Below are positions 12,565 to 12,826 of a stretch of DNA of 12,826 bases, one piece after another. The stretch is from contig JBDRFP010000007.1 of assembly GCA_043818555.1 (NCBI GenBank), positions 1 through 12,826 of the forward strand, written 5' to 3'. Under the pieces are notes generated by a model. It ran no database searches and had not been told where the DNA came from. It was given only the letters and a program-made list of their open reading frames with translations. The translations under genes and the position numbers were made by a program. Within the stretch, counting starts at the first letter, position 1; the number at the start of each line of letters is the position of its first letter. The DNA comes from JAUYIW01 sp043818555 (GTDB lineage: Bacteria; Patescibacteriota; Patescibacteriia; UBA9934).

Positions 12565-12646
12565 TTTGTCATCCTGAGCGATTGCTCCGCGTTTAGTCGA
12601 AGGATCTCTCGACTCGCCGATAAACAGTCTCGCCCGAAATGACAAA
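12565..12646. repeat. REP-like element with inverted ends
   Basis: The ends TTTGTCAT (12565-12572) and ATGACAAA (12639-12646) are perfect inverse complements. The inside begins CCTGAGCG and contains GTCGAAGGATCTCTCGACT. The CATCCTGAGCG...GTCGAAGGATCT pattern resembles a dispersed palindromic repeat seen in many bacterial genomes, from memory. It lies between the ligase gene and a terminator and shows no coding signal. Confidence 0.6.
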
Positions 12647-12649
12647 CAA

Positions 12650-12680
12650 AAAAACACTCAGCGCAATGCTGGGTGTTTTT
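12650..12680. terminator. Strong bidirectional terminator after the ligase gene
   Basis: AAAAACACTCAGC (12650-12662) pairs with GCTGGGTGTTTTT (12668-12680) over 13 bp with one T-G, with a 5-nt loop and A- and T-runs on the two sides. It closes the flippase-ligase unit. Confidence 0.93.
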
Positions 12681-12703
12681 ATTCTGGCGGTGTTTTTTGA
12701 TTG

Positions 12704-12715
12704 ATGTTCGAACAT
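12704..12715. promoter_or_regulatory. Perfect 12-bp palindrome at the start codon
   Basis: ATGTTCGAACAT is a perfect palindrome whose first three bases are the proposed start codon of the partial gene. The GTTCGAAC core resembles a repressor half-site pair, but no regulator can be named. Confidence 0.35.
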
Positions 12716-12826
12716 TTTTTGAGCAAAACCCCCAATAAGGAAGCCAGCCCCGCCGTCGCTCGGAAACCTCGCCACCCCGCAAAAAAGTTTTCTTCACAAT
12801 TTTTGATTTGCGCGCGCCGATTCTTT
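12704..12826 (+). CDS. N-terminus of a probable membrane protein (partial)
   Basis: From ATG at 12704 the frame stays open to the window edge (41 codons). It reads MFEHFLSKTPNKEASPAVA, then RKPRHPAKKFSSQFLICARRFF. A short amphipathic start, a Pro/Lys/Arg-rich stretch and the beginning of a hydrophobic segment resemble the cytoplasmic tail of a type II membrane protein such as a bifunctional penicillin-binding protein, but that is a guess. The gene would start 23 bases after the terminator, with no Shine-Dalgarno, as elsewhere in the window. The longer minus-strand frame over the same bases crosses the terminator and repeat and is less plausible. Confidence 0.5.
   Translation, partial: MFEHFLSKTPNKEASPAVARKPRHPAKKFSSQFLICARRFF

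Noticed and set aside
12565..12646. Insertion sequence
   Set aside because: The inverted ends enclose only about 80 bases and no transposase, so a REP-like repeat is the better description.
12537..12797. 86-codon minus-strand frame at the right end
   Set aside because: It crosses a 13-bp terminator hairpin and the REP-like element, and the opposite strand has a better partial gene.

Overview
The window looks like a chromosomal piece of an uncultured bacterium of the Candidate Phyla Radiation (Patescibacteria) type. This is an inference from the gene mix: SD-less genes, a bacterial-type RuvB, a lamin-tail/OB-fold surface protein, an NBR1-like Ig plus SpoIID protein, a small membrane protein paired with a bacterial PH-domain protein, and short spacers made of degenerate repeated words. 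Stop codons TAA, TAG and TGA are all used as stops, so the standard bacterial code fits. Base composition appears moderate, and I see no plasmid, phage or transposase gene.

Layout. 1-140: the last 30 codons of an unseen gene and its terminator. 155-3186: a possible promoter and structured leader RNA, then a 950-residue secreted, membrane-anchored protein with three lamin-tail domains and two OB-like domains. 3196-4655: a hairpin repeat, a 72-residue orphan gene and a convergent 378-residue orphan, separated by a shared terminator. 4733-5103: convergent tRNA-Gly(GCC) and tRNA-Leu(UAA), each with its own consensus promoter and terminator, with a fragment resembling a tRNA T-arm between them. 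5110-6385: a hairpin, a CCAAT word array and ruvB. 6397-7308: an unusual 19-bp-spaced promoter, a two-helix membrane protein and a PH-domain membrane protein. 7309-7746 (about 440 bases without a convincing gene): two consecutive candidate small RNAs, each with promoter and intrinsic terminator. 7747-11142: divergent genes for a secreted Ig/SpoIID protein and a Wzx-type flippase, driven by back-to-back promoters whose -35 boxes touch. 11258-12505: an O-antigen-ligase/Wzy-type membrane protein. 12506-12826: repeat words, a REP-like element, a strong terminator and the apparent start of another membrane protein.

How it fits together. Much of the window serves the cell surface. The flippase and the Wzy/WaaL-type protein form a surface-polysaccharide export and polymerisation/ligation pair. 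The SpoIID-domain protein is predicted to act on peptidoglycan, and the lamin-tail protein is exported and anchored. RuvB and the two tRNAs are housekeeping. The least explained material is RNA-level: the tandem small-RNA locus at 7364-7648 and the leader at 190-284. All family calls come from reading motifs by eye; no database search was run.
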